Of a stretch of 64,000 nucleotides of DNA, positions 32,920-45,640 are shown piece by piece. Origin of the DNA: Madurella fahalii. Its lineage: Eukaryota > Ascomycota > Sordariomycetes > Sordariales. Position 1 is the stretch's first letter; every line of letters begins with the position of its first letter. Below the pieces are notes generated by a model. It saw only the letters and a program-made list of their open reading frames with translations. It was not told the DNA's origin and did not search any database. The position numbers and the translations under genes were made by a program. The stretch lies in contig CM056876.1 in NCBI GenBank assembly GCA_029876055.1, positions 4,774,001-4,838,000 on the forward strand. Direction: 5' to 3'.

Positions 32920-35769
32920 CAATGCATAAACCGCCAAGGTCGACTTTTCGGTTTGGTTGCCCCCCGCGTACGGTATTTAGTCCGCTGCCCTCACCCTCGA
33001 CTCATCCCTCTGTCCCAGCGGGAGCTCGCCAAGGTACGCCGAGACTAGAGGAGATGGCGCTCTCGGGCAGGGGTGTTGGCCAAGGCTCTAGCCCCGATAG
33101 TCGAGCACGAGGTTGACGAGGCTTGCTATGTGATAGCTGGTTACGCGGGATGCTTATCCCAAATCGCTAATCCACAAGCGCGGAGGCGGGCGGCGATGAC
33201 ACATGGGAATGTGGGAAATTCGACTGTCCTCCACGCAGCCGACCTCGAGCAAGCGGCGAGGGCCGGGTTGGGGTACCGCAGCTGGGGGAGTGGTGCACAC
33301 CAACGGCCTTTTTGGAGAAATTGTCTGCCTGGACGTATGGTGCAACGATACTGGGACGCCCAGCTGAAGTATTGCCGTTAGGTAGCCGTGGGTGGGTGGT
33401 GCCGGGGCTAGCAGAGGCACCCGGAGTTGCAGTACTGTACCTGGCTGCACGGGGGCGCCGTGGCGGGGGATCGACCCGGATATCGACTGGTCTCCGAAGA
33501 CAGACGGGCCCGGAAACGCATGGCCTGCTTTGGCGCGAATGACGAGCTTTTGCGTAATGGGTATCACAAAGGGAATGCTTTCAGCGGTCGAGAGACCAGG
33601 GGACGTTAGCAGTCTGTTCCCAGGCGAGTTGCCCTGGGGCATAAAGAATCGTCGGGCAGGCCTACATGCATCACTGCTAGTACTGCACCTCTCCCGGACA
33701 GTGGAATATGCTGCATGACATACCTAGTATCTTCCTGGCCAGAAGTCCACACCAGCGCTCCACTGCCGCGCTAGATGTCTGGGCATCGTGAGTTTTCCTG
33801 CTCCAAGGCGACCCAAGAAAATGGGCCCAGTTTGGCTTGTTCGTGCGGACCACGCTGCTTCGGATCAGGCCGCGGGACTGGATCCATGTGGAAGGCGAGC
33901 ATCCGGACCAAGGGCCTTGCCGCTCCCTGTGCTGCACCGCGCTGCATCGTGCTGCATCGCGCTTACAATGGCTTGACTCGCTTGAGCAAACCAGGCTGCG
34001 GCCGTGAACAAGGTGGGCGCACGCGGGAGACTTCCGTCTCGCGCATCGAAGAGTTGCTATTGGCTGGAGCGTCAAGAGCGGTAGAGAAAAGCTTCCGCAA
34101 CCATTTCCGAAGCTCGGGGCGGTCAGGTCGGGTCCTGCTCGCAAGCACCGCACCCCACACTCAGTCCTCCGTCGCTTTGTCTCGACACGAAACGCATCTC
34201 GCGCTGTGGCTTTTCAAGCACCCTCATTCATGAGCACATCGTCATTTCCCAACAACCACTTCTTTTGTCATAGTTTTGGTTCAGGTGGGGGGCCGACAGC
34301 TGGATGCTGCAGGCTTAAGAAGGACGAAAAGGGACAAAAAGGTGGTTCCCGCCCACCTTTGCGCATGACGACATTTCTGGGGTTCTCTTGCGCGATCCAG
34401 CACCATTCTTCCATGGCCAACCATTCTGCACACGACCACCCCATCCGCCTGTGGTTTCCCCTCATTATGCTCTCCGGCTCCATTTTTCCCATGGAGGCCC
34501 AACCCTATGGTTCTGGTGTGAGACTGTAGGTAAATTAGGTGGTGTAGTCTGGACCGCAGCAACTCGGCCGACCGGGCGATCCACCCCCAGACGCTCGCAC
34601 TGCCTCGGGACAGAAAGGCAGGCGGGGGAACCGGGCTTGCCACCAGCCGCACCCGAACCGTAGAGCTCCCCTAGAGCTTGGTCTGAAAAGCTGCCGCTGT
34701 GAAGGTGAGTTCGGGAGAACATCTATCTGGAGGTGTACACTCCCTTCATTCGGGATTAGGGATGCCGGTGGCACTGGTGGCAACCAGGCGATGGCAGTAA
34801 ATCAGCCCGCGCTCGGGTCTAGAATCAATCCGACATCATGGGAGTCGCCGCGGAGACGTTGCTTCTCTGCTCTGGGGAGGAAGCTGAGACTGAAACCTCG
34901 GCGATCATGGAATTGGGACTGCCCTGTGTTTTGATGAGCGGGTTGAACCTAAGACGCCTACAGCAACCGTCCACGTTCGACATCACCAGCACGCCATACG
35001 CACAAGGTGGGGGCCACGGTCTGCAATGAGACCCCCAACCACATCCTCACGCACTGCGGCACCCCCAGGAGCCCAACTGAGCACCTTCGTTCTTCAAATC
35101 ATGGCCGGGACAGATCTAGATACGCACCCCGAAGAGGCGGATAGAAGCCCGGCGGTCTGGAAATAACGTACATTTCAATCAAAGCCCGGTTGGGTCCGAG
35201 TCCACAGGCTGCCGGGGTCGTTGTGCGTCTGATTGAATGGCTAGAATAGGCATTGATGCTCGTGACCAAGACCTCCTGCGCCAGTGGCGCTATCACGCCT
35301 TCTCACGCGATGCAACTTGGACAAACTAGACATCCTAGTGGGAAGAAATGAGACCCCAATGTCTCCCACCTATCGGGGAAGAGCACCTTACCGGGCTCTA
35401 GATCCTGTTTACGTGCCGACTGTTCGACCCCCCATCCCACTCTTGACAAAAACGGACTATTGCTTTAAGTGTGCGGTTTCTCACGCACATCCTCTGCATC
35501 GACCCAAGCCGCCCCCCCCGGAATGGGGGCCCATGGGTTTTGTGGCAGGCCAAGACCGGGTCCATTTGCCTCTGGATGGGGCATGAGCGGCTTGTCTTTA
35601 TGCTTATCATGACCTCCCCTCAGCCCTCGATGGTGTGCTCGAGAGCCAGCCTTGTTTGGATACAGACGGCGCACAGAGCCTGAAGGGTACACACACACTT
35701 CCTTGCAGCAAGGGTGAGCGCCGTGATACAATTCCACGAGAGTGACGTCTTTCGGTGTGCAGATTCGCA
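32920..35769. other. Long intergenic region between divergent permease and bHLH genes
   Basis: About 2.85 kb with no recognised coding sequence. Open frames here lack consistent codon or domain patterns. A short GCTGCATCG-type imperfect repeat lies at 33930-33960. A GTGAGC..GTGCAG pair at 35714-35762, directly upstream of the ATG at 35770, may be a 5' UTR intron of the bHLH gene. The length fits a complex promoter for a regulator gene. Confidence 0.4.
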
Positions 35770-36875
35770 ATGCATCCCGATGCTACCGACAGCCCGGTTT
35801 ACAGCCCTACTCTCGGAGGCGAGGGCTCATTCCCGGAGCGGCACTTCACTTCTGGAGATGGGTCTGCAGACTGCTCGCAGCGAGCCGATATGGCATGTCT
35901 CATGCAGACCGACCTTGACTCTTCTTCTCAATCGGCGGTCACGGAGACACTCGAGGCCGACCTTGCATCCCTCTGGCCGCAGGACTGGCTAAGCCAAGCG
36001 CAACCGTTACTCCATCGCAACCTTGTAAGTAAGCAACGACGAAGTACTGCCCCAGAGACGCGACTCGTGGCTAACATGACGGCAAGATACCCACTCCCAG
36101 TTTAATGTTCGAAAACAACGTCTTTTCAGCAGCATTGCAGCCGACAACACCTCTGGGGCGCGCCGAATGGGACTCGTTCCGCGAAAGGTTACCTGGGACG
36201 CTATTCTGGAACCCCACGCCACCAGAGTCCAATATCGAAGAGGACTCCGACTCAATCCAGAGCCCCAGCGACAGCCCGGAAGAGCAGCCCCTACCGTTGT
36301 CAATGTGGGCGTCCACGCAAAGGTCCCGGCGGCGAAGCATGCACAGGGTGAGCAAGCCCTCAAGAGCGGCGGCACCGAAACACAGCAACGCCCTCCACAC
36401 CGCCACCCACCTGGGCGGCTACTGCGCCCCGGATGTGGATTTCTTTGACGTAGCCGCCATCTTCCTCGACAACATGAACCAACCCGCCGACTGCCCCGAG
36501 ATTGACGTCGTATTCCAAGACAGCGCCTCCTCGTCAAAGGTCGACTCAAAACGCATCGCTCACAAACTGTCGGAAAAGAGCCGCCGGACCAGGCTCACCC
36601 TGGCGATACGCGAGATCCAGAAACTGCTTCCCGCCAGCGCCGGCGGCGGCGTGGACTCGGTTCAGGCCCGGGAGGGGGACCTCGCGGTGCGGCCCGGAGT
36701 GCCCAACAGCAAGCTAGATGTCGTAGAGATGGCGGTTGGCTTTATCAAGGAGCTGAAGGAGAAGAATAGGGAGATGGCGACGAAGTTGAGGGAGGCGGAG
36801 GAGAGATCAAGCGAGTGCAGCTGTCGGCGGGAGAAGGGGGAGCCGAGGGCTTCCGCCGCGGAAGATGCTCCTTGA
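35770..36875 (+). CDS. Pho4/NUC-1-type bHLH transcription factor
   Basis: Two exons, 35770-36024 and 36087-36875, with a consensus GTAAGT..AAG intron and GGCTAAC branch, give 347 aa. The bHLH domain is near residues 235-320. The basic region HKLSEKSRRTRL has the His-Glu-Arg (H5-E9-R13) set that reads CACGTG/CACATG E-boxes. Helix 1 ends LTLAIREIQKLLP. After a 35-residue Gly/Asp-rich loop, helix 2 reads PNSKLDVVEMAVGFIKELKE and continues into a short coiled coil. The long loop and helix 2 resemble Neurospora NUC-1 and yeast Pho4, regulators of phosphate acquisition, but the N-terminal part is not recognisable. It should act in the nucleus as a dimer. It could also be one of the other fungal class-B bHLH factors. 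Confidence 0.75.
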
Positions 36876-37548
36876 ACGGTGGGGGAATGTGAATACCACT
36901 CATAGGCTTGTAAGGGTGTGTGCGGCTGAGGACTTGATGGTCGGAGCTTTGACGGCGTGGCGCCACGTGGGTTTTGGGAAAGCACCTCAGGAGATACCAC
37001 AATTGATATTATTTCTGCAATTGGCAAGCAAAAATCATGCCTTCTCCTCGGCGTGTCATACATCCATTCTTGCTCACCGAGCTCTACGCGGTTCCCACAA
37101 CGACCACGGGCCCCTCAACCCCCGCTTGAGAATCGCCCTCCGGGAACGTCTCCCGCGGCTGCTGCAGCCCCCACGCTTCCCGAAAACGGAAACCCGGTTC
37201 ACCCCGGGGAAGTTCGCTCGGACCAATTAAGGCTTCTCCGATCTGGCGATGGCATAAGGTGGGGCAGCATCTGCCGCCGGGCCTAGACCGTCGCCGCCAA
37301 GGCGGTGGTGATTGCAGGGCAAAGCGGGCCGACGCTAGCAGACTGACACGACGCGCCGTGGACCTTTCTATCCATAGCAACACTGACTAGGGCTTCAGGA
37401 TATGTACATACGCCAAATGCCTAACCATGCAGAATCTCCTAGAACCCCATCCAATCCCACCACCCCAACCTGACGCATCCAAGCGTTTCCCGTAATCGTG
37501 TTGCCACCATCGCGCATTCACACACATAAGCCATAATGCCCGTTTTGT
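36876..37548. other. Convergent 3' intergenic region
   Basis: The bHLH gene and the minus-strand Ctf18 gene converge here. I see no gene or repeat. Confidence 0.5.
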
Positions 37549-40500
37549 TCAAAACCCCCTCAAGAACTCCTCCAGAGAGATCGGCTTCCTCACAGCGTTA
37601 TTCAGCCCTTCATGGTACGTAACCCACACCTTGCCTTCACCGCCTGCTTCCTCCATCTTCCTTCTCTTCTTACCGCCCGCAGCATTCCCATCCGCCTCGG
37701 CCGACGACGGCCTCTCGACAATCACCCTCCCGAAGAAGTCTCTCTTGACAGCCTTTTCCCCCACCACCACCGTCTTTGTATTGGCAGCAGCAGCACCAGC
37801 AGCAGAAGGGAGGACATTCTCCTTGTTGTCGTCGTGATCCAAGTCATGGGGGTGGCCAGGATGATGTAGACCGGCCCTGAGCCGCGCCTGGCGCGCGGCA
37901 TTCTCTCTCTGCGCGAGCGTCTTTTGCAGTTCCTGATCGAGGACCTGCCGGACGGCATAGCGGGTCGGCGCTTGGATACTGTAGAGGGAGAACGTCTCAA
38001 AGGTCGCGAGGGCGTCCAGGTCTCTAAACGTCCCAGAATTTGTCAGTCATTTGGGGCGGGGGAACAATGGGAAATGCAGAAAAAGGGGGGTTGAACTTAC
38101 GGCTCCATCCTGTAAACCCACTGCGTGCGGTTCGCCGGCCCGGCAGTTACCAGGTCCGCCTCGATCTTGCCCTTGTGCAGCGCGATGCCGACCTCGGCCA
38201 GCACCTGCGCGGCGCGCCTGACCATGGCCTTTTCGCCTTCTCTCCGGACGCTCGCCACGGAGCCGCTCTTGTCGCTCCCGCCTACCAAGACGGGCTTGAC
38301 GTCCGGCGATACTAAGCGTACGAGATACGGGAGAAAATCGGTGGCGATGTCCTCGGGGCTGCGGAAGGCCCGCGTCAAGCTGGGCGGCAGCTGCCCCTGG
38401 ATGCTCTGCAGAGCGGCGCGGTTGACCTTTTCCGCCTCGTGCGCGGCATAGTCTGCGCGCGGGCCCGAGAAGGGCAAGGGGGCAGCGTTGGTGTCGTCGT
38501 CGGCATCGCCCCACTTCCTCTCGTGGGCCGTCTGCACCTGGTATCTGCGCGGCGAGGCAAACAGGTGGTGGCAAGCCAAGATGGGCTGGCTGACGTACTG
38601 TGCGAGCTCCCACTCCTGGCTCGAGAAGAGGCGTGAGGAGCACGTGTCGTGGAAATGCATCCACTCGTAGGCCGCGTCGGGCTTGGTAAGGAAAGAGTCA
38701 TCGTTGAACTCGCGATTGGGGTATTCGAGGAAGATCTCAGTCATGATGCGGTCAACTTCACCGCTTGTGTCAATCATCTCACGCAGCCGCGTCATGGCGT
38801 ACTTCTTTTGCTGCTCGGAGAAGCCAAGCTGGGCTTGGGGTTGCTCGTGGAGGGTGTTCTTGGCTTGAGCTGTTGCGGCGATACCGGCCTGCTTTGGGAA
38901 GCCAGCACCCTCCTGGAAGATCCGAGTGACAATCTCCTTGACCCCGCCACGGCCGAGTCCTCTGGCGCCTCCGCCGCCGTGGGCGAGGTCGTGGATGATG
39001 TGTTTGTCAATCCACTCCCGAGTGAGGCAGGGGGGAGCGTCCTCGGAACTGGCCCGCAGTCGGCCAGCTACCCATTCTCCCACGACCATGACACCTCGAA
39101 GATCACCCTCGGCGTTGCTCTCGGCACCCCGCCTGGCATCAATACCGCTAGTCATGCCCCACGCGGCTTCACACAACTTTCTCGCAGCATCTTTCTCGCA
39201 AGGGATCCCTTCCTTCTCAAACACGCTCTTGAGCCGCCCAACGACTGCCTCCACTGATGGCTTTCCGACGTGGATGATCTCTGCCAGCCCAGATTGCCGC
39301 AGCGGCCGCAGCGACGGGTGGTAGACATCGTTACAGACGAGAATCAGCGGTCGCATCTGCCTAAAGTCATCCCCCTTCTTCTTCCTCCGCCCCATCCCCG
39401 ATGAAGCTGCAGCCCCCGAGCTGTTCTTCTGGTCGAGCAAGACGAGGTCGATCAGGGCCTTGACAAAGCCGCCCTCACCAGAGCCGCCCGATCCGCCAAC
39501 CACACCGTCCACTTCGTCAACAACCACACACACGGGACGGGCAATCTTTTGCTGCTTTCCCGGCTCTGATTTCTTGTTCTCGACCGTCTTGACAGTCTCG
39601 GTCCCTAAGCTTGTCCTGATCCGGCCCTTGACAACATCCTTGCTGCGCTCGTCGCTGGCATTGATCTCCATAACCTCGTACCCTGCCTGCCTCGCGCATA
39701 CGTGAGCCAAGGTGGTCTTGCCGAGACCCGGTGGGCCGTGGAGCATCAGGATCTTGCGATGCGGCTTCTCCTCTTCGGGCTGCTGATTCTGCTGCTGGCC
39801 GTGCCTCCTGACCGTAGGCTTGCTCTTTGTCGCATGCGGGAATACAATGGGGTCCCAGCGCTTCAGCCAGCGCAGGACCTGGCGGTTGGTCAAGTCGTCG
39901 CCGACGAGGTCCATGAATGTGCGGGCGCGGTATTTTTCAGTCCAGAGCATGGTGCGTTTGGGCTTTTTGAGGTTTGTGTGTCTATCTTCGACGGAACGGA
40001 CGGGCTGGTCAGGGTTGGGAGGCGGGGTGACTGGTGTCGTCACCGACACTTTGCGTGCCTCTGCGATTTGCTTGTTGGCGTCGTCGATGAGTTCGTGGAT
40101 GGCGATGCCGTAGTAACTCTTGCTTGCGCGGCCTTCCTTGGTTCTAGAGCGTGCCGCCACCATAGTCGCGTAGGAGACGGCAGCTGTGGGTTTCCGCTCC
40201 CGGATGGGGATCGATTTGCCGCGGCATGTCGAGATCCGATACGGAGAGGGCGCGTCGCTCGTAAGTGATGCCAATGGACGCGACGCCTGGGTGCCGAAGA
40301 GACGTTCATAACGGTCCGCTTCTTCTTCCGATTCCTCGTTCATCTGGCTATCGGGAGGAGTCGAGATGGCCTTTTCGGCAGCCGGCTGGGTCTCGACCAA
40401 CCTCTCGTCCACAGGTGCATCTACCGTCGCCTGTAGCCGGGCGTCGTGGCTGTCCTGCTGCAGCATCCTCCGCTTCACTGGGGGCTGTTCGGCCGCTTCA

Positions 40501-40643
40501 TCGTCGTTCGACTCATCGTCGGCGATAAAGCCGCCCAGAACGCGGGGCCTTGACGGTTTGGGCGCGTCGGAAGGGCGCGATCGCTTGCCGCTGATGGGCG
40601 ATGAGCTGGGAGGGAATGCGATGGGAGACGACGGAGCTAGCAT
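37549..40643 (-). CDS. ctf18: Ctf18, large subunit of the alternative RFC clamp loader
   Basis: Two minus-strand exons, 40643-38101 and 38023-37549, joined by a GTAAGT..TAG intron of 77 nt, give 1005 aa. The AAA+ module carries Walker A (MLHGPPGLGKTTLAHVCAR) and Walker B (CVVVDEVDGVVGG), plus the RFC-box motif ASDERSKDVVKGR. The C-terminal end KRDFFGRVI followed by WVTYHEGLNNAVRKPISL is the conserved Ctf18 tail that binds Dcc1 and Ctf8 and links to DNA polymerase epsilon. The protein loads or unloads PCNA during replication and is needed for sister-chromatid cohesion and checkpoint signalling in the nucleus. The N-terminal 200 residues are acidic and disordered, as expected. The second exon was placed by the match of the tail to the family. 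Confidence 0.9.
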
Positions 40644-41423
40644 TGTGACGCCAATCGAGGAATTCTGTCCTCAGAATTGTTAAAGAAGTCGCATGACACG
40701 TAATACCAGGGCCTTTTTTGCGGTAGATGACTGTTGAGACCGGGGTTGTCGAAGTGTTGGTGGTGTTTAGGTGGGTACGGGAGACGCGATTTCTGAGCGC
40801 GTCTCCATTAAGCGGAACGAGCCCGTCGCGTTTCGTAATAATTAGGGTTAGGGTTGTGGGCCAAAAGTTGGGGCTTGCCATAGAGATATTGTTAAATACA
40901 CTATGCCAATAATTCATATATTGCCATCCGAGAACTGAGGAGAATTGTCTGCGTAGGCTATGAGACCATCCCTTTTTCTTTTGGGCCCGGATGGCGCCGT
41001 CTGCATTCGACTCCATTCATTTACAGTGTCTTCCCGGGAACTCTCCTAAGTCTCTGCTAACCGACGTCGAAATGCAACGGCATACATCAACAGCAAAATT
41101 ACACGAGAGTGACATAACGACTTACATCCACTTCAGCGTTCATGACTCGCAACAGAGGTTTATAATATGACAGCAACGGAGACAAAGTTTCCCGAGATTC
41201 AATCAGTATTAGAACTCCTTCGGGCCCGACCGGGCTGGACCGTTCCCCGAATTGCACTCAACCAATCACTCATCGATTGCTGACTGATCTCCGCATGCGC
41301 CGTCATTCCGTGCAGCCTCGATATGTGGCGAGGTTTCAAAGACAACCTACATCCTCCTCCCACTGCCACTACCACTTCTCGGTTCCTATCCATCCTCTTC
41401 CTCCTACAAACCCAACCATAAAC
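40644..41423. other. Divergent promoter region between ctf18 and the DUF1772 gene
   Basis: About 780 bp between divergent genes. It holds the telomere-like repeat at 40842-40855. No coding sequence was seen. Confidence 0.5.
40842..40855. promoter_or_regulatory. Telomere-like repeat (telobox) upstream of ctf18
   Basis: TTAGGGTTAGGGTT, two and a third copies of the fungal telomere unit, lies 199 bp upstream of the ctf18 start codon. Such sites bind telobox (Myb-type) proteins in several fungi; a role here is inference. Confidence 0.4.
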
Positions 41424-42115
41424 ATGCCCCTTGTTGGACTCACTCTAGCAGCCCAATGGGCCGGCATCGCCATGCCAACCCTCTACGCCGGCAAGCCCAC
41501 CATCGCCTCCCCCAACAAGGAACCCTCCCATCTAACCACTCCACAATATATAATAACACAGGAATAACCTTTCAATACTCCCTCACCCTGCCCCTCCTAG
41601 TCCACACCTCCCCGGACCACAAAACCCTCGCTCGCCAGTGGCTCGCCGTGTACCAACAGGGCCCCGTCTTCGTCCCGCCGCTCATCTGCATCGGCACCCT
41701 CGCCTCAGCTTACCTCTCCTACCTCAATCCCCCGTCGTCGTCTTTCCCCTCCCCCCGCTCCTCCTTCCTTACTGCCCAAACCCTGTACGCCGCCGCAGCC
41801 GTGCTCACCCTCTCCATCATGCCCATCACATTCCTGTACTTCGAGCCCGGGATCAACGGCGCGTGCAAGTGGAAGGTCCAGCGCCTGCTCGAGCAGGACG
41901 GGTTCCGGATGCCTGAGGGGGAGAAAGGGCGGATCCCGCGGGTGGACCGGCACTCGGCCAGCGAAGCGTCCAAGGAGTGGGCGGAGAGGGCCGAGATGGG
42001 GGAGCTGGTGCGGAGCTGGGTGAGGCGGAACCATGGGCGGTGGGTTGTGGGGCTGCTGGCTGGGGGGTTGAGTGGGCTTGCCACGGGGATGGCGATGATG
42101 GCAGGTAGGTGGTAA
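41424..42115 (+). CDS. DUF1772 (anthrone oxygenase-like) membrane protein
   Basis: Two exons, 41424-41490 and 41562-42115, give 206 aa. The intron starts with GC (GCAAGC) and ends AACACAG with a CTAAC branch. No GT donor gives a continuous frame, and this junction produces PTLYAGITFQYSLTLPLLV, which fits the family. Four hydrophobic helices are seen, near residues 3-35, 65-85, 105-130 and 180-205, with the DUF1772 signature-like part LARQWLAVYQQGPVFVPPL. Family members include enzymes that oxidise anthrones in polyketide pathways, but most fungal members have no known function. There is no polyketide synthase in this window, so a secondary-metabolite role is not supported here. Confidence 0.75.
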
Positions 42116-43050
42116 TTTTATTTTTGGTTGGGGGGTAAGAGAGAGGGCCCCCCGGGGGGCGGAGGGAGGGGGAAGGGCCCGGAGGCTGTGATTTAGAACG
42201 GGTGAGAGCGGTGTTGGGGCATGATTCAATGAAGGGGTCTGCTGAGTTTGATGGTGAGGCATAACCTGAATGCACATGCCTACTTAGTTGTTTAGGCCGA
42301 CCCGAGTCAGCGGTTTTGCTTTCAGGGCCAAGTGAGGTTGACGCGACGGCGTGGATCCAGCCCAAGGTTCTTAGAAAAGAGGCTACATCTCAAAGTAACT
42401 GCAGCCGTCCCGGAAGATGTTTATGATCCCTTCTCATCCTGTCTTGCACGGAACCCTCGATGTCATAAAGCTGCGGTTCGTGGGCGCTCTATTCTGAGTC
42501 AACTCGCTATGCGGGAAAGGCGTCTCTCCTGGCAGCGACTATCATAGCGCGTTAGTGATTTCAGATGCAACCGATTCCACGCGGACCCTTTCCAATCCCT
42601 TTCGATCGATAACTGTGTGGGCCAATCTGGTAGTTCTATTGACGCATCTATGGCTGACTGGTTGTCAAAGCATTTACGGACAGAGTTAGCGAGTCATCAA
42701 TGTTATGCATAGTAGATACCAATTTTGCAAGTCTATCCTCTCCAAAAACATTTTCGCCTGGGTATGGTATAACTAGCTAAACCAAATTGTTGGAATGTCT
42801 CATTAAACTTGGGCATGGAAAGAATCGCAGACAAAACCAAAACCCCCTTGCGCCTTGGCAAAGTCTTCGCTGCGTTGCGCCGCGCTTCATCAACCATGCC
42901 GCGCTAGGCATCACAAACACGGACCATCATTAGCACGAGGACGGCCACCCGGATAGGGGGCAGTTCCGCCAGGTATCATTCCAAACAAAATCAGAAAATC
43001 AAACAATGGGAAGAGAGGTCCGCGTCATCTCAAGGCTCAGCGAGCACTGC
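42116..43050. other. Convergent 3' intergenic region
   Basis: The DUF1772 gene (plus) and the MARVEL-like gene (minus) converge here. A G-rich stretch at 42125-42180 was noted. No gene was recognised. Confidence 0.5.
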
Positions 43051-43972
43051 TCATTGCGGAGGGTAGGGCTGCTGAGCAGGGTAGGGCTGCTGTGCCGGGT
43101 AAGCCTGTTGGGCTGGATAAGCCTGTTGTGCAGGATAATCCTGCTGGGCGGGGTATGGCTGTTGAGCGGGATAGGCCTGCTGGGGATACGGCTGCTGGAA
43201 CTGTCCGGCGGCGGCCTCGGGCTTGACATTGCCAAGCTCGGCCTGGTTTGCGTCCTCGGGGCCGGCAACGCAGGCGCGGATGAAGAAAACAAGGTGGACG
43301 ATGGTCAGAATCCTGCACACGACAGAGAGAACGGGGTCAGCCAAGCATTCCCTTAGCCCGTTTGGGAATATCAAGGCCCAAAACGGCGAAAATAGGCGCG
43401 GTGCTGCACGCGTTTCACAATGCGAGCCTTGCGGCATATCATTGGACAACACGGGAGTGCGGGGGGTTGATCCTCCACTTACCAGACCAAGGCACCGAGG
43501 CCGGCGCACGCAGCGAGGGACGAACCCAGCTGCGAGTAGAAGGGGATCAAGGTGTTACCAGGCGGGATGAGCGAGGCGCCGCTGGCAGACCAGGCCCAAG
43601 CTGAGAGCCAAAAGATGATGGAGAGGATTTGGCCGACGAGAGAGACGATGCGGTAGAAGTACTGGGACGCCCAGAGCTCGAGCGCGGCAGAACCGCCATA
43701 GACGATGAAGCTGAGGATTGCCTGCGCCGGGCCGGTCAGAACCTTTTCCGTCGTCAATGAGCAACGGGAGGCAGAATGCAACGCACCACAAAAATGACCA
43801 GACCACCGGCACCGACGGGGCCAAGGTATGCCGCGTAACCTTGCAAGAGGGAGAGGCCCCAGGCGGCAAGCGCGAGGACGATCAGGGAGAGGACCAGAAT
43901 CGCGATCTTGATGTAGAGCAGCCAGAGGGGCTGTGGCGGGACGCCCTTGGCGACCAGTCCTTTAGCCGACAT
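43051..43972 (-). CDS. Four-helix MARVEL-like membrane protein with YPAQQ-repeat tail
   Basis: Three minus-strand exons, 43972-43787, 43742-43483 and 43312-43051, give 235 aa in frame. Four hydrophobic helices follow each other: LYIKIAILVLSLIVLALAAW, VGAGGLVIFVVLTGPAQAIL (across intron 1), QILSIIFWLSAWAWSA and WILTIVHLVFFIRA (across intron 2). The arrangement matches the MARVEL group seen in tetraspanning vesicle and cell-junction proteins and in fungal plasma-membrane proteins of the Nce102/SUR7 neighbourhood. The cytosolic C-terminal 50 residues are a Pro/Gln/Tyr-rich tandem repeat with unit YPAQQ(P/A/D), ten repeats or fewer. A role in membrane organisation is inferred from family. The gene was recognised by fold pattern, not by a named motif. 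Confidence 0.7.
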
Positions 43973-45640
43973 GTTGGATACCTACGAAGGCAGGCTTCTG
44001 AGACTGTGTAAAGCTGTAAGCTTGTGGTGGGGAAGAGCTCTTGGGGCTAGCAACAATGCCAGCAGCACGATCCTGAGGTAAGATGTCGATGCACAAAACA
44101 AAAAAGGCAGGAAATAAGGTGTTGGGAGAGGGGCTACGCCGCCCATTTATTCACCACACCCATCGCGCACTTCTCCTCATTCAGACGCCCGACGCCCAAC
44201 GCGACCGAGGCTGACCGTCTGGGCCCTACGACAAGACGGGATTAGGGGCATCCGGCTCCGTTACGGTAAAGACGGGAGCGAATCCCATGGGGTCAATGCA
44301 CGGATCAACCCTTGTGTCGTTCTGCCCGTGGTGCTAAGGTCGCAAGCTGAAAACCGACCGCTTTGCGTTTTGCCCATGTGCACCCGAAGGCTGAGTGAAA
44401 AGCCACGCCAATAGAGCGCGCGTGAGCCAGAAAACGTTGAAAAGTTGGGGCCCTGCAGTGGGCTAACCCGAAACCTCTTTAATGAGCTGGGCTGTGGCAG
44501 CATGATTGGCGTTTTTATCCATCCATCATTGGCTCAACCAACGACCATCCCCGACTGCGCCTTTCTGGCACCGGCAGAGCCAAGACGTGACGCTGCGGTA
44601 CCGCTCCGGTATTGTGGTGCTAAATTTGCGCTACCGCAATCCTTGACGTCTTGGGAAGCAACCTGAAGGTGGTTCCACCCTACTATGCGAGGTCGTTTTT
44701 TCGGGTGGTTTTTCCTTTTTTTTTTTTCTCCTTCTTTTCCTTTCCCACCCGCGATTAATACTGAAGAGCGAAGATGAGACTAGCGCCGCCTCTACGTTAA
44801 TCCGCGTCCGAGTGGAGTGGATGGCCATTACTTTTAATCCGTCTTACGCGCCGATCCAAGTTTATTCACACACCCCCTGTCGTCTTCAACGTGAAAGTTC
44901 TCTTTGCCGCAATAATGCAACCGATAACACGTGCGGAGTTTTTCTCATGGACAGCGTAGGACGGGACAGGGTTCGTCGAAACGGAAAGCGGAAAGTGGGC
45001 GGAAGATGCCCCCGACCAATCGCAATTCGCAAAACGCTGGGCTCGACGGCAAAGGATGCTGCGGCTCCTGTGTCTTGCATGCTGCGCCTGCTTGCGGCTG
45101 AATCATTGTGTGCAACGAGGCCCAACCCCTTGGCCTTGATTTTCATGCCCAAGACAACTATGGAATCAGGAGATCCGGGCTTCTAGACCCTTTCGTTGTT
45201 TATATAGATACATATGTCCACGTTGTCATATGTCAAGGAACGCCAACAGGCCAACTGCCGGCATGGTGTGCCGGATACGATCCAGCCAATCGGTTGCTCT
45301 GAACATGCTGGCCGCGAACCGCAGCCGTACATTCGAACCACATCCCGGATAACGGGCGGCTCGGGATACGTATCGCACCTAGGAGGTGCATCGGATATGT
45401 TAGCAGCCCCTATAGGTCCTAGGACGGGGAAGCATAGCCTACGGCTAGTGGAGGGTCTGTGTATCCCTAAGACGTGGATCAACGCAGCGACAATGGTGAC
45501 ACAAGTAATCGGTCCCATTAACCGGCACTGGAGCTAGTGGATCAGAATAGAGGTATCGAAATGTAAAAAGAGAAAATCCTTCCGTCATCAGCACCTTTCG
45601 ACCTTCCCGTAACTCAGGCAACCTTAAGGCGCAAAAATGA
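43973..45640. other. Intergenic region between MARVEL-like and guanine deaminase genes
   Basis: About 1.7 kb. The left part should be the promoter and leader of the MARVEL-like gene, and the right part the 3' UTR of the guanine deaminase gene. A T-rich run lies at 44704-44730. Open frames such as 44812-45186 lack any recognisable pattern. Confidence 0.4.
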
